From Clostridia bacterium (GTDB taxonomy: Bacteria; Bacillota; Clostridia; Christensenellales; Borkfalkiaceae): a DNA stretch of 64,000 bases. The notes beneath the pieces were generated by a model. The model did no database searches, was not told the DNA's origin, and saw only the letters and a list, made by a program, of their open reading frames with translations. The stretch is taken from contig JAFTHW010000013.1 in NCBI GenBank assembly GCA_017457225.1, positions 1-64,000 of the forward strand, given 5' to 3'. Of this stretch, positions 39,775 through 48,607 are shown piece by piece (within the stretch, counting starts at the first letter, position 1; each line of letters starts with the position of its first letter). The position numbers and the translations under genes are program-made.

Positions 39775-41136
39775 ATGCGTCCCATAATTCCCAAAAGCCT
39801 GTTTTTACTTGCCGATCGCAGCCCCAAGCCCCTCTACGTCGTCGGCGGAAGCGTCCGCGACTTCCTCGCGGGAATGCACTCTTCTTCCAAAGATTGGGAC
39901 GTCTGCTCCCCTCTCCCTGCGGATATATTCGTCGATCTTGCCAAGAGCAACGGATTCACCATACAGGGAGTCTATAAAAACACGGGTACGGTCAAGCTTC
40001 GCGATACGGAGGGAACGGAGTTTGAATTTTCCCCTTTCCGTTCGGATAAATACGTTCGCGGCGTACACGTCCCCGTCGAAATCTGTTTTACCGAAGACAT
40101 TACCCTCGATGCCAAACGTCGGGATTTTACCTGTAACGCGATCTATTACGACGTAAAAAACGATTCCTACGTCGACCCGTTAAACGGAATTTCCGCCGTT
40201 GCCGACAAGCGCCTCACCACCGTCGCGCCTGCGGAAAAAGTATTCGGCGAGGACGGATTACGGCTGATGCGCCTTGCCCGCCAAGCCGCGCAGCTCGGGT
40301 TCACTCCCGACGCGGATTGTTTAAGAGGCGCAGCGCAAAATGCCTCTTTGATTGCAGACATTTCCCCCGAGCGCATCTTTGCCGAGCTTTCGGCGATCCT
40401 ATCCTCCGATCAAAAATACGGAATCCCCGACGGGCCTTATAAGGGATTAAAAATTTTGGAACAAACGGGAGTCCTCTCCCACTTACTACCTGAATTAACT
40501 TTGGGGAAAGGAATGCTCCAACGCCCCGATTTTCATAAATACGACGTTTTAGAGCACTCCTTACGGGCAGTATGCTACGCTCCGCCCGAAATTCGCCTCG
40601 CCGCGCTGTTACACGACGTCGGCAAACCGTTTTGTATGGAGCGAGATGGGAACGGTTTTCAGCACCCCGAAGAGGGAGCACAGATCGCCAAAACGATTTT
40701 AAAACGGCTTAAAGCCCCCAAGCGCGAAACAGAAAAAATCGTTTCCCTCGTTTCTCTTCATATGTACGATTTCAACTGCGAAACAAAAGAAACCAAACTC
40801 CGTCGCTTTTTCGTAAAACACTATCCTTTATTGCCCGATCTTTTGAAGCTGAAACAAGCGGATTTCTCCGCCTGCACGGACGATCTATCCCTTGCCCCCA
40901 CCTGTCGAAAATGGAACGTGTTGCTGGAAACGATGGAACGGGAACGCGCGCCGATGACGCTGAAACAACTCGCTGTCAACGGCAAAGACTTGCTTTCTTT
41001 AAACGTTCCGCCCGAGCGCATCTCGGAGATTTTACAAACGCTTCTTTTGTTTGCAGCCGTTCATCCTACCAAAAACAAAAAAGAACGTCTGCTCAAGCTC
41101 GCGCAATCTCAACTCCGAATTGTAACAACCCCCTAG
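39775..41136 (+). CDS. cca: CCA tRNA nucleotidyltransferase with HD domain
   Basis: A 453-residue class II nucleotidyltransferase. LYVVGGSVRDFLAG and KDWDVC (the metal-binding DxD-type region) mark the head, RRDFTCNAIYYD and RLMRLARQAAQLGF the neck/body, and LHDVGKPFCMERDG the C-terminal HD domain. It adds or repairs the CCA end of tRNAs. AAGGAGG precedes the start. The single tRNA in the window already encodes CCA, so repair may be its main job there. Confidence 0.93.
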   Translation: MRPIIPKSLFLLADRSPKPLYVVGGSVRDFLAGMHSSSKDWDVCSPLPADIFVDLAKSNGFTIQGVYKNTGTVKLRDTEGTEFEFSPFRSDKYVRGVHVPVEICFTEDITLDAKRRDFTCNAIYYDVKNDSYVDPLNGISAVADKRLTTVAPAEKVFGEDGLRLMRLARQAAQLGFTPDADCLRGAAQNASLIADISPERIFAELSAILSSDQKYGIPDGPYKGLKILEQTGVLSHLLPELTLGKGMLQRPDFHKYDVLEHSLRAVCYAPPEIRLAALLHDVGKPFCMERDGNGFQHPEEGAQIAKTILKRLKAPKRETEKIVSLVSLHMYDFNCETKETKLRRFFVKHYPLLPDLLKLKQADFSACTDDLSLAPTCRKWNVLLETMERERAPMTLKQLAVNGKDLLSLNVPPERISEILQTLLLFAAVHPTKNKKERLLKLAQSQLRIVTTP

Positions 41137-41145
41137 GCAGGTACG
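41136..41145 (+). repeat. Junction motif GGCAGGTACG, copy after cca
   Basis: Overlaps the last base of the cca stop codon. Flanking GAGATAAA resembles GAGATGAG beside a further copy at 26478-26487 (inside the nnrD 3' end). Confidence 0.5.
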
Positions 41146-41161
41146 AGATAAATTCCTTAAC

Positions 41162-41198
41162 GCCGTCTTATTCGTGAAAATAAGACGGCTCTTTTTTA
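41162..41198 (+). terminator. Terminator after cca
   Basis: GCCGTCTTA / TAAGACGGC stem followed by CTCTTTTTT. Confidence 0.8.
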
Positions 41199-42686
41199 CG
41201 TCTGTGCCTCCCAGCCCAAACTCCTCTCCACCGCGCAATGCCACTTTTTCAATTTTTCCGCACGTAGACTCTCTTCCATTTGCGGAACGTACACCTTTTC
41301 CACTTCTTGCAACGCTTTAAGCTGTTCCCTATCTTTCCATACTCCCACGGCAAGCCCCGCAAGCGCCGCGACTCCGAGCGCCGTCGTTTCGTGCACTACG
41401 GGTTTGACGACTTCCGCCTGCAAAATATCCGCTTGGAACTGCATCAAAAACCCGTCGCGGGAAGCGCCGCCGTCTACTTTGAGGCTCTTCAATTCCCCTC
41501 CCGTATCCTTTTCCATCGCCATCACGAGATCGGCGGATTGATAGGCAATGGATTCCTGTGCGGCGCGGATAATATGTTCCCGCTTTGTCCCCCGCGTAAT
41601 CCCGACAATCGTTCCTCTTGCGTACATATCCCAATACGGCGCACCGATCCCCGTAAACGCAGGTACGACGTATACACCGCCCGTATCGGGTACTTTTTTT
41701 GCATAATATTCCGCGTCACGGCTTTCGCTCAAAAATCTCATCTCGTCACGGAGCCATTGAATCACTGCTCCGCCGATAAATACACTCCCCTCCAACGCAT
41801 ACTGCGGCGTTTCCCCTTGCAAAGTCGCCGCCACCGTCGTCAACAGTCCGTTTTTACTGACAGGACGCTCGGATCCGGTATTCATCAACAAAAAGCACCC
41901 TGTTCCGTACGTATTTTTCGCTTCGCCTTTCTCAAAACAGCTTTGCCCAAATAAAGCAGCCTGCTGATCGCCGGCAATTCCCGCAATGGGAATCTTTACG
42001 CCTCCGAGATTCGCATACCCGTAGACCTCGCCCGAGCTCTTCACTGCAGGGAGCATAACTTTCGGAACGCCAAAGAGCTGTAACAGCTCCTCGTCCCACT
42101 CCATCGTATCTACGTCATACAGCATCGTACGGGAAGCGTTGGTACGGTCGGTCACGTGCGTTTTTCCCTCCGTAAGTTTCCAAACCAACCAACTGTCCAC
42201 CGTTCCGAACAACAACTCGCCCCGCTTAGCGCGCTCCTGCGCGCCCTCTACGTTTTCCAAAATCCATTGGATCTTACTTGCGGAAAAATACGCGTCGGGA
42301 ATAAGACCGGTTTTTTGTCGAATCCACTCGCTCTTTTCGTTCTTTTGCAAGCGTTCGATGATAGGCGCCGTTCGGCGGCATTGCCACACGATCGCGTTAT
42401 AAACGGGCTTTCCGGTAGCCTTTTCCCAAACAATAGTAGTCTCTCTTTGATTGGTAATCCCGATCGCCGCGATCTCTTTCACGTCCACCCCGCTCTTGGC
42501 TATGAGTTCCATCATCACGCCGTACTGACTGGACCAAATTTCCATAGGATCGTGCTCCACCCAGCCCTCTTGGGGATAGATCTGCGGAAACTCACGGTTC
42601 AAAGCCGCTACGATCCTCATTTTCTCGTCCACGAGTACCGCCCGTGACGAAGTCGTACCCTGATCCAACGCCAATATGTATTTCAT
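41196..42686 (-). CDS. glpK: Glycerol kinase
   Basis: A 496-residue FGGY-family kinase. [11 protein letters not shown] (phosphate 1 loop), [28 protein letters not shown] and [13 protein letters not shown] are all typical of GlpK. Glycerol 3-phosphate made here links to gpsA and lipid metabolism. The start at 42686 follows GGGGGCAGGTGTG, a variant of the junction motif; an in-frame extension upstream overlaps the galK terminator and is rejected. Confidence 0.95.
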   Translation of the reverse strand: MKYILALDQGTTSSRAVLVDEKMRIVAALNREFPQIYPQEGWVEHDPMEIWSSQYGVMMELIAKSGVDVKEIAAIGITNQRETTIVWEKATGKPVYNAIVWQCRRTAPIIERLQKNEKSEWIRQKTGLIPDAYFSASKIQWILENVEGAQERAKRGELLFGTVDSWLVWKLTEGKTHVTDRTNASRTMLYDVDTMEWDEELLQLFGVPKVMLPAVKSSGEVYGYANLGGVKIPIAGIAGDQQAALFGQSCFEKGEAKNTYGTGCFLLMNTGSERPVSKNGLLTTVAATLQGETPQYALEGSVFIGGAVIQWLRDEMRFLSESRDAEYYAKKVPDTGGVYVVPAFTGIGAPYWDMYARGTIVGITRGTKREHIIRAAQESIAYQSADLVMAMEKDTGGELKSLKVDGGASRDGFLMQFQADILQAEVVKPVVHETTALGVAALAGLAVGVWKDREQLKALQEVEKVYVPQMEESLRAEKLKKWHCAVERSLGWEAQT

Positions 42687-42712
42687 CTCACACCTGCCCC
42701 CTTTTCTTACAA

Positions 42713-42740
42713 AAAAAACGGCGACCGACATCGCCGTTTT
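42713..42740 (-). terminator. Terminator after galK
   Basis: AAAACGGCGA / TCGCCGTTTT stem with a T run on the minus strand. Confidence 0.85.
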
Positions 42741-42753
42741 TCTCTAAATTCAT

Positions 42754-43911
42754 TTATAATTTTTCAACCGTAATACCATCTTCAATGGACGTTTCGTAGA
42801 AGCTTGCGTAATATCCGATAGAATCGACGTACGCTTTCCCTACACGACGAATGAAGCCCTCCACCGCCGTTTTCTTTACAATGGAAATCGTACAACCGCC
42901 AAAGCCCGCGCCGATCATTCTCGAGCCCAAACAATCCGTTTCTTTTCTCGCCAGCGCACTCAGCGTATCCAATTCCTTACCCGTCACTTCATACAAATCG
43001 CGAAGACTGTAATGACTTTCGTTGAGCAACCGACCGAGTTCCACAAGATCCCCTGCTTTCAACGCCGCAACGGCTTTGTTGACTCTGTCGCACTCCATCA
43101 CGACGTGTTCCGCGCGTTTTGCCACCGCGCCCGACAGAAGATACTTCACGTCCGCGAACTGCTTGGGCGTGACCTCCGCCAAATTGTTGACAGGCAGTAC
43201 GGTTTGAATGGCTTTGAGTGCCAACTCCACCTCTTGTCTTCTAACGTTATATTTGCTCTCCACGAGATTATGCGGCTTGTTGCAATTTGCAACAACCAAA
43301 CAATATTCCCCGAGCTTCAACGGCACGTAACTGTATTCCAACGTAGCGCAATCGAGCAACACCGCGTGATCCTTTTTTCCCATCGCCGAAGCGAATTGAT
43401 CCATAATTCCGCAGTTGACTCCCGCGTATTCGTTTTCCGCGCGTTGAGAAATCAACGCCAGCTGCACTTTATCGTACGCAATTCCCGCGTATTCACAGAA
43501 CGCCACAGCCGTCGCGACCTCGATCGCCGCCGACGAAGAAAGCCCGCTTCCGAACGGTACGGTACAATCGTAATACAGATCGCAAGGCATGATTGTCACA
43601 CCCGTTTCCTGCAAATAATACGCAACACCCGCCTGATAGTTTCCGAGTTTGAGCTTTCTATACGCATTAAGATCGTTGATTTCTAACTCCACCACGTCGT
43701 CGATCCCACGGAACGCAAGACGAATGACGTTTCCCTCCGTCTTTCTCGCGTAGACGTTACACCGCAAATTCAGCGCGGCAGGAAACACCTTACCACCGCA
43801 ATAATCGACGTGTTCGCCGATGACGTTGATTCTACCTGCCGCGGTAAACAAGTCCTCTGCTTTCGCGCCGAAAAACGCCTCGAATTGTTGCATAGCTTCT
43901 GCTCTTTCCAT
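42754..43911 (-). CDS. galK: Galactokinase
   Basis: A 385-residue GHMP kinase that phosphorylates galactose. GRINVIGEHVDYCGG (residues 26-40) is the galactokinase signature, VPFGSGLSSSAAIEVA the ATP loop, NCGIMDQFASA the catalytic Asp segment and GAGFGGCTISIV motif 3. GalT and GalE are not adjacent. A 17-bp inverted repeat in the untranslated region could be an operator. Confidence 0.95.
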   Translation of the reverse strand: MERAEAMQQFEAFFGAKAEDLFTAAGRINVIGEHVDYCGGKVFPAALNLRCNVYARKTEGNVIRLAFRGIDDVVELEINDLNAYRKLKLGNYQAGVAYYLQETGVTIMPCDLYYDCTVPFGSGLSSSAAIEVATAVAFCEYAGIAYDKVQLALISQRAENEYAGVNCGIMDQFASAMGKKDHAVLLDCATLEYSYVPLKLGEYCLVVANCNKPHNLVESKYNVRRQEVELALKAIQTVLPVNNLAEVTPKQFADVKYLLSGAVAKRAEHVVMECDRVNKAVAALKAGDLVELGRLLNESHYSLRDLYEVTGKELDTLSALARKETDCLGSRMIGAGFGGCTISIVKKTAVEGFIRRVGKAYVDSIGYYASFYETSIEDGITVEKL

Positions 43912-43931
43912 TTACGTTCTCTCCTTTTGTT

Positions 43932-43948
43932 ACAAGCTTTTCGCTTGT
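43932..43948. promoter_or_regulatory. Inverted repeat in the galK leader
   Basis: ACAAGC-TTTTC-GCTTGT lies between the galK -10 and the ribosome binding site, where a repressor or an RNA hairpin could act. Confidence 0.4.
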
Positions 43949-43952
43949 CAAT

Positions 43953-43981
43953 ATTATACAATATTCCAAATTTTTTGTCAA
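43953..43981 (-). promoter_or_regulatory. Promoter of galK
   Basis: Minus-strand -35 TTGACA (43976-43981), 17-base spacer, -10 TATAAT (43953-43958): full consensus. Confidence 0.85.
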
Positions 43982-44072
43982 TAGCTTGTAGAGACTTTTT
44001 ACCTCTTTTGTAAAATATTACTATTTCAACGCATAAAATAGCCTTCCAACGCATACCTGCCCGTTGCAAATC

Positions 44073-44103
44073 CAAGAAAAAAACCGTATCGGTCACGATA
44101 CGG
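44073..44103 (-). terminator. Terminator after the cold-shock gene
   Basis: CCGTATCG / CGATACGG stem followed by a seven-T run on the minus strand. Confidence 0.8.
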
Positions 44104-44152
44104 CGAAAATGTTTTCCGGCTTCCCTTACAATCAATCCTTCCCCTTGTAAAA

Positions 44153-44365
44153 TCAAATAGCCTGAACGTTTACTGCGCGAAGCTTTTCAGGATTTTTCGG
44201 ATCCGCTTCCACTTCAAAGGAAACTTTCTGTCCTTCTTTCAGCTTTCTGTACCCCTCGGCAATGATCGCAGAGAAATGAACGAAAACGTCCTCTCCGCCC
44301 TCATCGTTGGCAATAAAGCCGTACCCTTTCTCCGCGTTAAACCATTTTACAGTACCTTGACTCAT
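44153..44365 (-). CDS. cspA: Cold-shock protein
   Basis: A 70-residue OB-fold RNA chaperone. [15 protein letters not shown] and DVFVHFSAI are the RNP1 and RNP2 motifs. The ATG at 44365 follows GGGAGGT; the ATG one codon earlier is also possible. A leader of about 95 bases, as is common for thermoregulated csp genes, separates promoter and start. Confidence 0.95.
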   Translation of the reverse strand: MSQGTVKWFNAEKGYGFIANDEGGEDVFVHFSAIIAEGYRKLKEGQKVSFEVEADPKNPEKLRAVNVQAI

Positions 44366-44465
44366 CATTTGGTACCTCCCTCATAAATTTTGTCCCCGAT
44401 ATCAAACGCCATCCTTGCGCCGAGAAAAAAACGCAAAGCGTTCCGTCATCATCCGTTCCTTTTTA

Positions 44466-44494
44466 ATTATATCACAATTTTTAATCAAATGCAA
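44466..44494 (-). promoter_or_regulatory. Promoter of the cold-shock gene
   Basis: Minus-strand -35 TTGCAT (44489-44494), 17-base spacer, -10 TATAAT (44466-44471). Confidence 0.75.
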
Positions 44495-44555
44495 TACTTA
44501 ATTAAAACATTTTTTCACGTTTTTGCTCTTTTTTGAGCGTTTTTTTGAAAAATAA

Positions 44556-44584
44556 TGGACTTTTTACGTGTTTCGTGGTATAAT
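44556..44584 (+). promoter_or_regulatory. Promoter of uppP
   Basis: -35 TGGACT (44556-44561), 17-base spacer, -10 TATAAT (44579-44584). Confidence 0.6.
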
Positions 44585-44643
44585 CTATGCAAGCGCATAT
44601 GTAAAATACGAGGAGCTTGAATTCCCCTTTTAGGAGTGAGTTT

Positions 44644-45513
44644 ATGGAATTTATCGAAATTTTAAAAGTAATACTGCTCGGCATTGTTGAAGGCATCACC
44701 GAATGGCTTCCCGTGTCCAGCACGGGGCATATGATCCTCGTAGAGAAATATTTACCGATGAAAGTCAGCGCAGAGTTTTTCGAGCTATTCAAGGTCGTCA
44801 TTCAACTCGGAGCAATCCTCGCCGTCGTCGTTTTATTCTGGAATAAACTCTTCCCTTGGAAAAAGGAAAAAACGGAAACGGAAAACGGAATCGTTTCCCG
44901 TATCGTTACGGAAAAATCCATACTGACCCTTTGGGGAAAAGTCTTGGTTGCTTGCGTACCTGCTGCCGTCATCGGTCTGCTTTTAGACGATTTTTTAGAG
45001 GCGCATCTGCAAACTCCGCTCGTCATTTCCCTGACGCTTATCCTCTACGGCGTCGCGTTTATCGTCGTAGAAAAATACAACAAAAACAAAACCTTGCCCG
45101 TACAAACGACAGCGGAAATCACGTATAAACAAGCCCTGATCATCGGTGCGTTTCAGGTTCTTTCCCTGATCCCCGGAACTTCCCGTTCGGGCGCGACCAT
45201 TATCGGCGCTCTCCTCGTGGGGATCGCGCGTCCCGCAGGCGCGGAATTCACGTTCTTCCTCGCAATTCCCGTAATGTTAGGCGCGAGCGCGCTGAAAGTT
45301 TTGAAATTCTTCTTAGAGAGCGGAAACCTGCTCCCTTCGGAGATCGGGTATCTTTTAATCGGTGTAGCGGTTGCGTTTATCGTCTCCCTCATCGCCATCA
45401 AATTCCTGATGAATTTCGTCAAAAAACACGATTTCCAGATCTTCGGTTGGTACCGTATCGCGCTGGGCGCGATCGTCATCGCAACGCTGGTCATTCCGCC
45501 TCTGGTAGGCTAA
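44644..45513 (+). CDS. uppP: Undecaprenyl-diphosphatase UppP (BacA)
   Basis: A 289-residue polytopic membrane phosphatase that recycles the wall-lipid carrier. GIVEGITEWLPVSSTGHMIL (residues 13-32) contains the catalytic Glu and the SSTGH motif, and LIPGTSRSGATIIGALL the second conserved loop. The ATG at 44644 is preferred because AGGAGTG sits at the right distance; nine codons upstream another ATG is poorly placed. Confidence 0.94.
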   Translation: MEFIEILKVILLGIVEGITEWLPVSSTGHMILVEKYLPMKVSAEFFELFKVVIQLGAILAVVVLFWNKLFPWKKEKTETENGIVSRIVTEKSILTLWGKVLVACVPAAVIGLLLDDFLEAHLQTPLVISLTLILYGVAFIVVEKYNKNKTLPVQTTAEITYKQALIIGAFQVLSLIPGTSRSGATIIGALLVGIARPAGAEFTFFLAIPVMLGASALKVLKFFLESGNLLPSEIGYLLIGVAVAFIVSLIAIKFLMNFVKKHDFQIFGWYRIALGAIVIATLVIPPLVG

Positions 45514-45530
45514 AATCCATAAACATTGAA

Positions 45531-45560
45531 AGAGTTCCGTAACCATACGGAACTCTTTTT
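45531..45560 (+). terminator. Terminator after uppP
   Basis: AGAGTTCCGT / ACGGAACTCT stem followed by six T. Confidence 0.85.
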
Positions 45561-45570
45561 TATTAAAAAC

Positions 45571-46479
45571 TTATTTTTTGTCTTTCCCCTCGTGCCTCTT
45601 TACGTAATGAATGAGCACGTATATCCCCGTGAGCAACACCACGCTCAACCCAAGCACGAGATACATCACGCCGATCTCCACTTTATTCCCGAAGAAATAA
45701 AGATTACAATCTACGGAATCCCGCAACCCCTCAATCGCTTCCATCGGCAATCCCAAATCACTCATTTCTTGAAATACACCGCGCAAGTAATGATTTCTAA
45801 AGAGGGACGTTCCGTACGTACCGGGCAAAAACGCAAGCGTCTTTTGCAATCCGGACGAAAAGGACGAAATGGGCATATACGCGCCGCAAATAAATCCGTA
45901 TCCCGCGCTGATAATCGTACCCACGGCGGACATTTGTCCCTGCGTGGAAAGGAAATGATGAATAATCGAAGAAAGCCCCGTCCCAAACGCCACAAGCAGT
46001 ACGATATCGAGTAAAATACACAACACGTCCAAAACCGACAAATACCAGCCAAGGCACGCGATCCAGATAAAAGCCGCCCCCGCCGCAATCAAACAAATAA
46101 GCAGAGTAGAAAACGCGCTCGCTACGTAATACCCAAGCGCCAACGTAGATTTCTTCACGGGCGCAATCGTTAAATCATAAATAGAGCCGTTTACCTTATC
46201 CTGCACCATCAAAAGGTTGGAGCAAAACGCCACCGTCACGCAACAAACGGACAACAGCGACGAAGCCAACTGTCCTCCTACGCACCCTTCAATGAGTTTT
46301 TTAGGCAGTTCCAAGCCCTCGGGAAGCCCCGAAGTAAACGCATCACGATAAATATTCGCCAAAAACGTAGCGTATAATACGAGCAAAATCAACGGCGTAA
46401 TGAGGGAGGAAACCAACATTCCCTTATCCTTGAAAAACAGTTTTACGTTCCTCCTTACCAAGGCTTTGAACTCTTTCAT
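45571..46479 (-). CDS. ABC-2 type transporter permease
   Basis: A 302-residue membrane protein with an N-terminal amphipathic segment, six hydrophobic helices and a large loop after the first (about residues 40-85). This is the ABC-2 fold used by antibiotic, polysaccharide or lipid exporters. The start overlaps the ATPase gene by four bases (ATGA), so the two form one exporter. Substrate unknown. Confidence 0.88.
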   Translation of the reverse strand: MKEFKALVRRNVKLFFKDKGMLVSSLITPLILLVLYATFLANIYRDAFTSGLPEGLELPKKLIEGCVGGQLASSLLSVCCVTVAFCSNLLMVQDKVNGSIYDLTIAPVKKSTLALGYYVASAFSTLLICLIAAGAAFIWIACLGWYLSVLDVLCILLDIVLLVAFGTGLSSIIHHFLSTQGQMSAVGTIISAGYGFICGAYMPISSFSSGLQKTLAFLPGTYGTSLFRNHYLRGVFQEMSDLGLPMEAIEGLRDSVDCNLYFFGNKVEIGVMYLVLGLSVVLLTGIYVLIHYVKRHEGKDKK

Positions 46480-47390
46480 TTCTCTTCGCCTCCCGTCAAT
46501 TTTTTGCCCGTGACCGTCAAGAACACGTCGTCCATCTTCCCTTTGACAATCTCGTAATCGGTAAACAGCGACGGATTCTTTATGATAAGCTGCGTCGCCG
46601 CCGCCGTATCCGCCACAGCCACTTTATATCCGCCCACAACCTTTTCATACGCCACATCTAGCGCACGGACTTGCTCCTCCGTAACGTTATACAGCGTGAT
46701 AAAATCCCTCGTGTACGTATTTTTGAGTTCCAAAGGAGTCCCCTCCGCCACGATTTTACCGCTATCCAAAATCACGACGTAATCCGCCTCCGCCGCTTCT
46801 TCCATATAATGCGTCGTGAGAAAGACCGTCATTTCCTCTTTTTTGCGGAGTGTTTCCACCACTTCCCAAAGCGTCTTTCGCGTTTGCGGATCCAACCCCG
46901 TCGTGGGTTCGTCCAAAATCAAAATTTTGGGTTTGTGCAATAACGAGCGCGCAATATCAATCCGTCTTCGTTGTCCGCCCGACAGCTTCCCCACCGTCCG
47001 CTTTAACAGTCCCGACAAATCCAACAGCTCGCACAATTCCGCAAGCCGCTCTTCAAATTCTGTCCCAACGATCCCGTACAAGGCCGCTCGACTTTCCAAA
47101 TTCTCCCGTACCGTCAACGCTTTGTCCAGCACACAGTTTTGGAACACCACCCCCAGATCCCTCTTAATCGAGCTGGGTTTCTCGTCCAAATCCATACCGT
47201 TGATCCAAACTTTCCCCCTCTCTTTCGGTAATTGCCCGCAGAGAATGGAAATCGTCGTACTTTTTCCCGCGCCGTTTACGCCCAAAAATGCAAAAAGTTC
47301 TCCCCGTTTCACGTGAAAACTTAAATCCTGCACCGCCTTTACGTCACGAAAACCCTTGTATAATCCCTTGATTTCAATAATTCTTTCCAT
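46476..47390 (-). CDS. ABC transporter ATP-binding protein, DrrA/CcmA type
   Basis: A 304-residue ATPase. Walker A GVNGAGKSTT (about residues 38-47), the signature LSGGQRRRIDIARSL and Walker B ILILDEPTTGLDPQTR are all intact. The C-terminal 80 residues form the extension typical of daunorubicin-resistance type exporters. Translationally coupled to the permease. A palindrome over the promoter -10 suggests repressor control. Confidence 0.92.
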   Translation of the reverse strand: MERIIEIKGLYKGFRDVKAVQDLSFHVKRGELFAFLGVNGAGKSTTISILCGQLPKERGKVWINGMDLDEKPSSIKRDLGVVFQNCVLDKALTVRENLESRAALYGIVGTEFEERLAELCELLDLSGLLKRTVGKLSGGQRRRIDIARSLLHKPKILILDEPTTGLDPQTRKTLWEVVETLRKKEEMTVFLTTHYMEEAAEADYVVILDSGKIVAEGTPLELKNTYTRDFITLYNVTEEQVRALDVAYEKVVGGYKVAVADTAAATQLIIKNPSLFTDYEIVKGKMDDVFLTVTGKKLTGGEEK

Positions 47391-47415
47391 TATTTTCTTC
47401 TCATTTCTTCATATT

Positions 47416-47453
47416 GATATCATTATGATATCATATAATCAAATTTAAGTCAA
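47416..47453 (-). promoter_or_regulatory. Promoter and palindromic operator of the ABC-2 exporter
   Basis: Minus-strand -35 TTGACT (47448-47453), 17-base spacer, -10 TATCAT (47425-47430). The palindrome GATATCATTATGATATC (47416-47432) covers the -10, a typical repressor position. No GntR- or TetR-like gene is adjacent. Confidence 0.65.
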
Positions 47454-47475
47454 CTGTTTTTTACAAAATTTTAAA

Positions 47476-47556
47476 AAATGGCTGTGACACAGCCAAAAAG
47501 ATAAAAAAATCACGGCAAAGCATTTCCGCGCCACACGTGCGCGAAACGCTTTGCCG
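47476..47556 (-). terminator. Tandem hairpins ending the microcompartment operon
   Basis: First a long imperfect stem (47513-47556, CGGCAAAGC arms), then GGCTGT / ACAGCC (47480-47494) followed by a T run on the minus strand. Confidence 0.75.
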
Positions 47557-47577
47557 TATTCGTTTGAGTACGCTACG

Positions 47578-47829
47578 TTAAAGCAGGTAGAAAGGCAACT
47601 CCTGCCCAATCGCGATTTTCTTTATCGAATTGCAAGGCTTTGCAACTTTTTTCGTTGCAGGCTTCTTTGCCGCGGGCTTTTTCGCCGTCGTTTTCTTGGG
47701 CGCAACGACTTCCGCTTTCGCTTCTTTCACTTCCTCCACAACACTGTTATCCATATCGGGAGCGGTGGTTTTTACCTTAGAATAGCCGTTGTTTTCCACT
47801 CTTTTGATTGCATTTTTACCGATTGCCAT
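47578..47829 (-). CDS. Small Lys/Ala-rich protein next to the ParA gene
   Basis: An 83-residue protein. After a short N-terminal segment (MAIGKNAIKRVENNGYSKVK) and an acidic stretch comes a histone H1-like tract of AKK/PAAKK repeats (about residues 45-64) and a short hydrophobic end. The start has AAAGGAG. It overlaps the ParA-type gene by 14 bases and is the last gene of the microcompartment operon. A small charged protein paired with a ParA ATPase recalls McdB-type adaptors, but no sequence match is claimed. It could instead bind DNA. Confidence 0.7.
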   Translation of the reverse strand: MAIGKNAIKRVENNGYSKVKTTAPDMDNSVVEEVKEAKAEVVAPKKTTAKKPAAKKPATKKVAKPCNSIKKIAIGQELPFYLL

Positions 47830-48607
47830 ACTTGATAATCTCCTTTGTTAATTTGGTATATTCGATCGCGCTTCTGCTCTTTTGCTTATACGCAACGACG
47901 GGTTTACTGTTATCCTGCGACCATTCGACGGCGCTGTCCACGCGCACGTAATTCTCGAACAAACGCACGTTTTCCATTTCCCCGAGCGTTTCCATCGTTT
48001 GCTTGAAATATTTCTTTCTCTCGTCCGCTTTCGTAACCGCCACGCCCATAATCTCCAATCGGGGCGCGATTTTTTTTGCCTGCTCGCAAAACTCGAACAT
48101 ATTGGCAAGTCCAAACAGCCCCCAAGGACTCGCCTCTACGGGAATCACCACGTAATCGGACGCGCACATAATATTCATCACCCAGCCGCCGAGCGTAGGC
48201 GGGGAGTCGATCAGGATATAATCGTAATACCCTTTCGCTCGTACCCGTTCCAGACATTTTTTGAGTACGGTTTCTCGCTGCCATTTCGCAAACAGATCAA
48301 ACTCAATGGCACTCATCAGCGACGTCGAAGGCACGATATCGAGTCCGTCGATCCCCGTTTCCACGATAAAGTCGCTCAAATCCTTTTCCGATACGATCGC
48401 GCGGTAGATATTTTGTTCCCCTTTCGCGTATTCGTACGCCTTTTCCTCGTCAAAGAGCGAGATCGTGAGGTTGAGTTGCATATCGCCATCGATCATCAAC
48501 ACCTTTTTACCCATCATCGCCATCGCGCAACCGACGTTGGAACACGTCGTCGTCTTACCGCTGCCGCCTTTATTGTTCGCAAACGCGATCACAACCGTTT
48601 TACTCAT
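47816..48607 (-). CDS. ParA/McdA-type ATPase of the microcompartment operon
   Basis: A 263-residue deviant-Walker ATPase: NNKGGSGKTTT (residues 11-21, with the signature lysine), VLMIDGDMQLN (Walker A prime), and YILIDSPPTLGG. This family moves plasmids, chromosomes or protein cargos on the nucleoid. Its place inside a microcompartment operon, overlapping the GTPase gene upstream and the small basic protein downstream, points to positioning of the organelle. There is no ParB gene or parS site nearby. Confidence 0.88.
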   Translation of the reverse strand: MSKTVVIAFANNKGGSGKTTTCSNVGCAMAMMGKKVLMIDGDMQLNLTISLFDEEKAYEYAKGEQNIYRAIVSEKDLSDFIVETGIDGLDIVPSTSLMSAIEFDLFAKWQRETVLKKCLERVRAKGYYDYILIDSPPTLGGWVMNIMCASDYVVIPVEASPWGLFGLANMFEFCEQAKKIAPRLEIMGVAVTKADERKKYFKQTMETLGEMENVRLFENYVRVDSAVEWSQDNSKPVVAYKQKSRSAIEYTKLTKEIIKYGNR

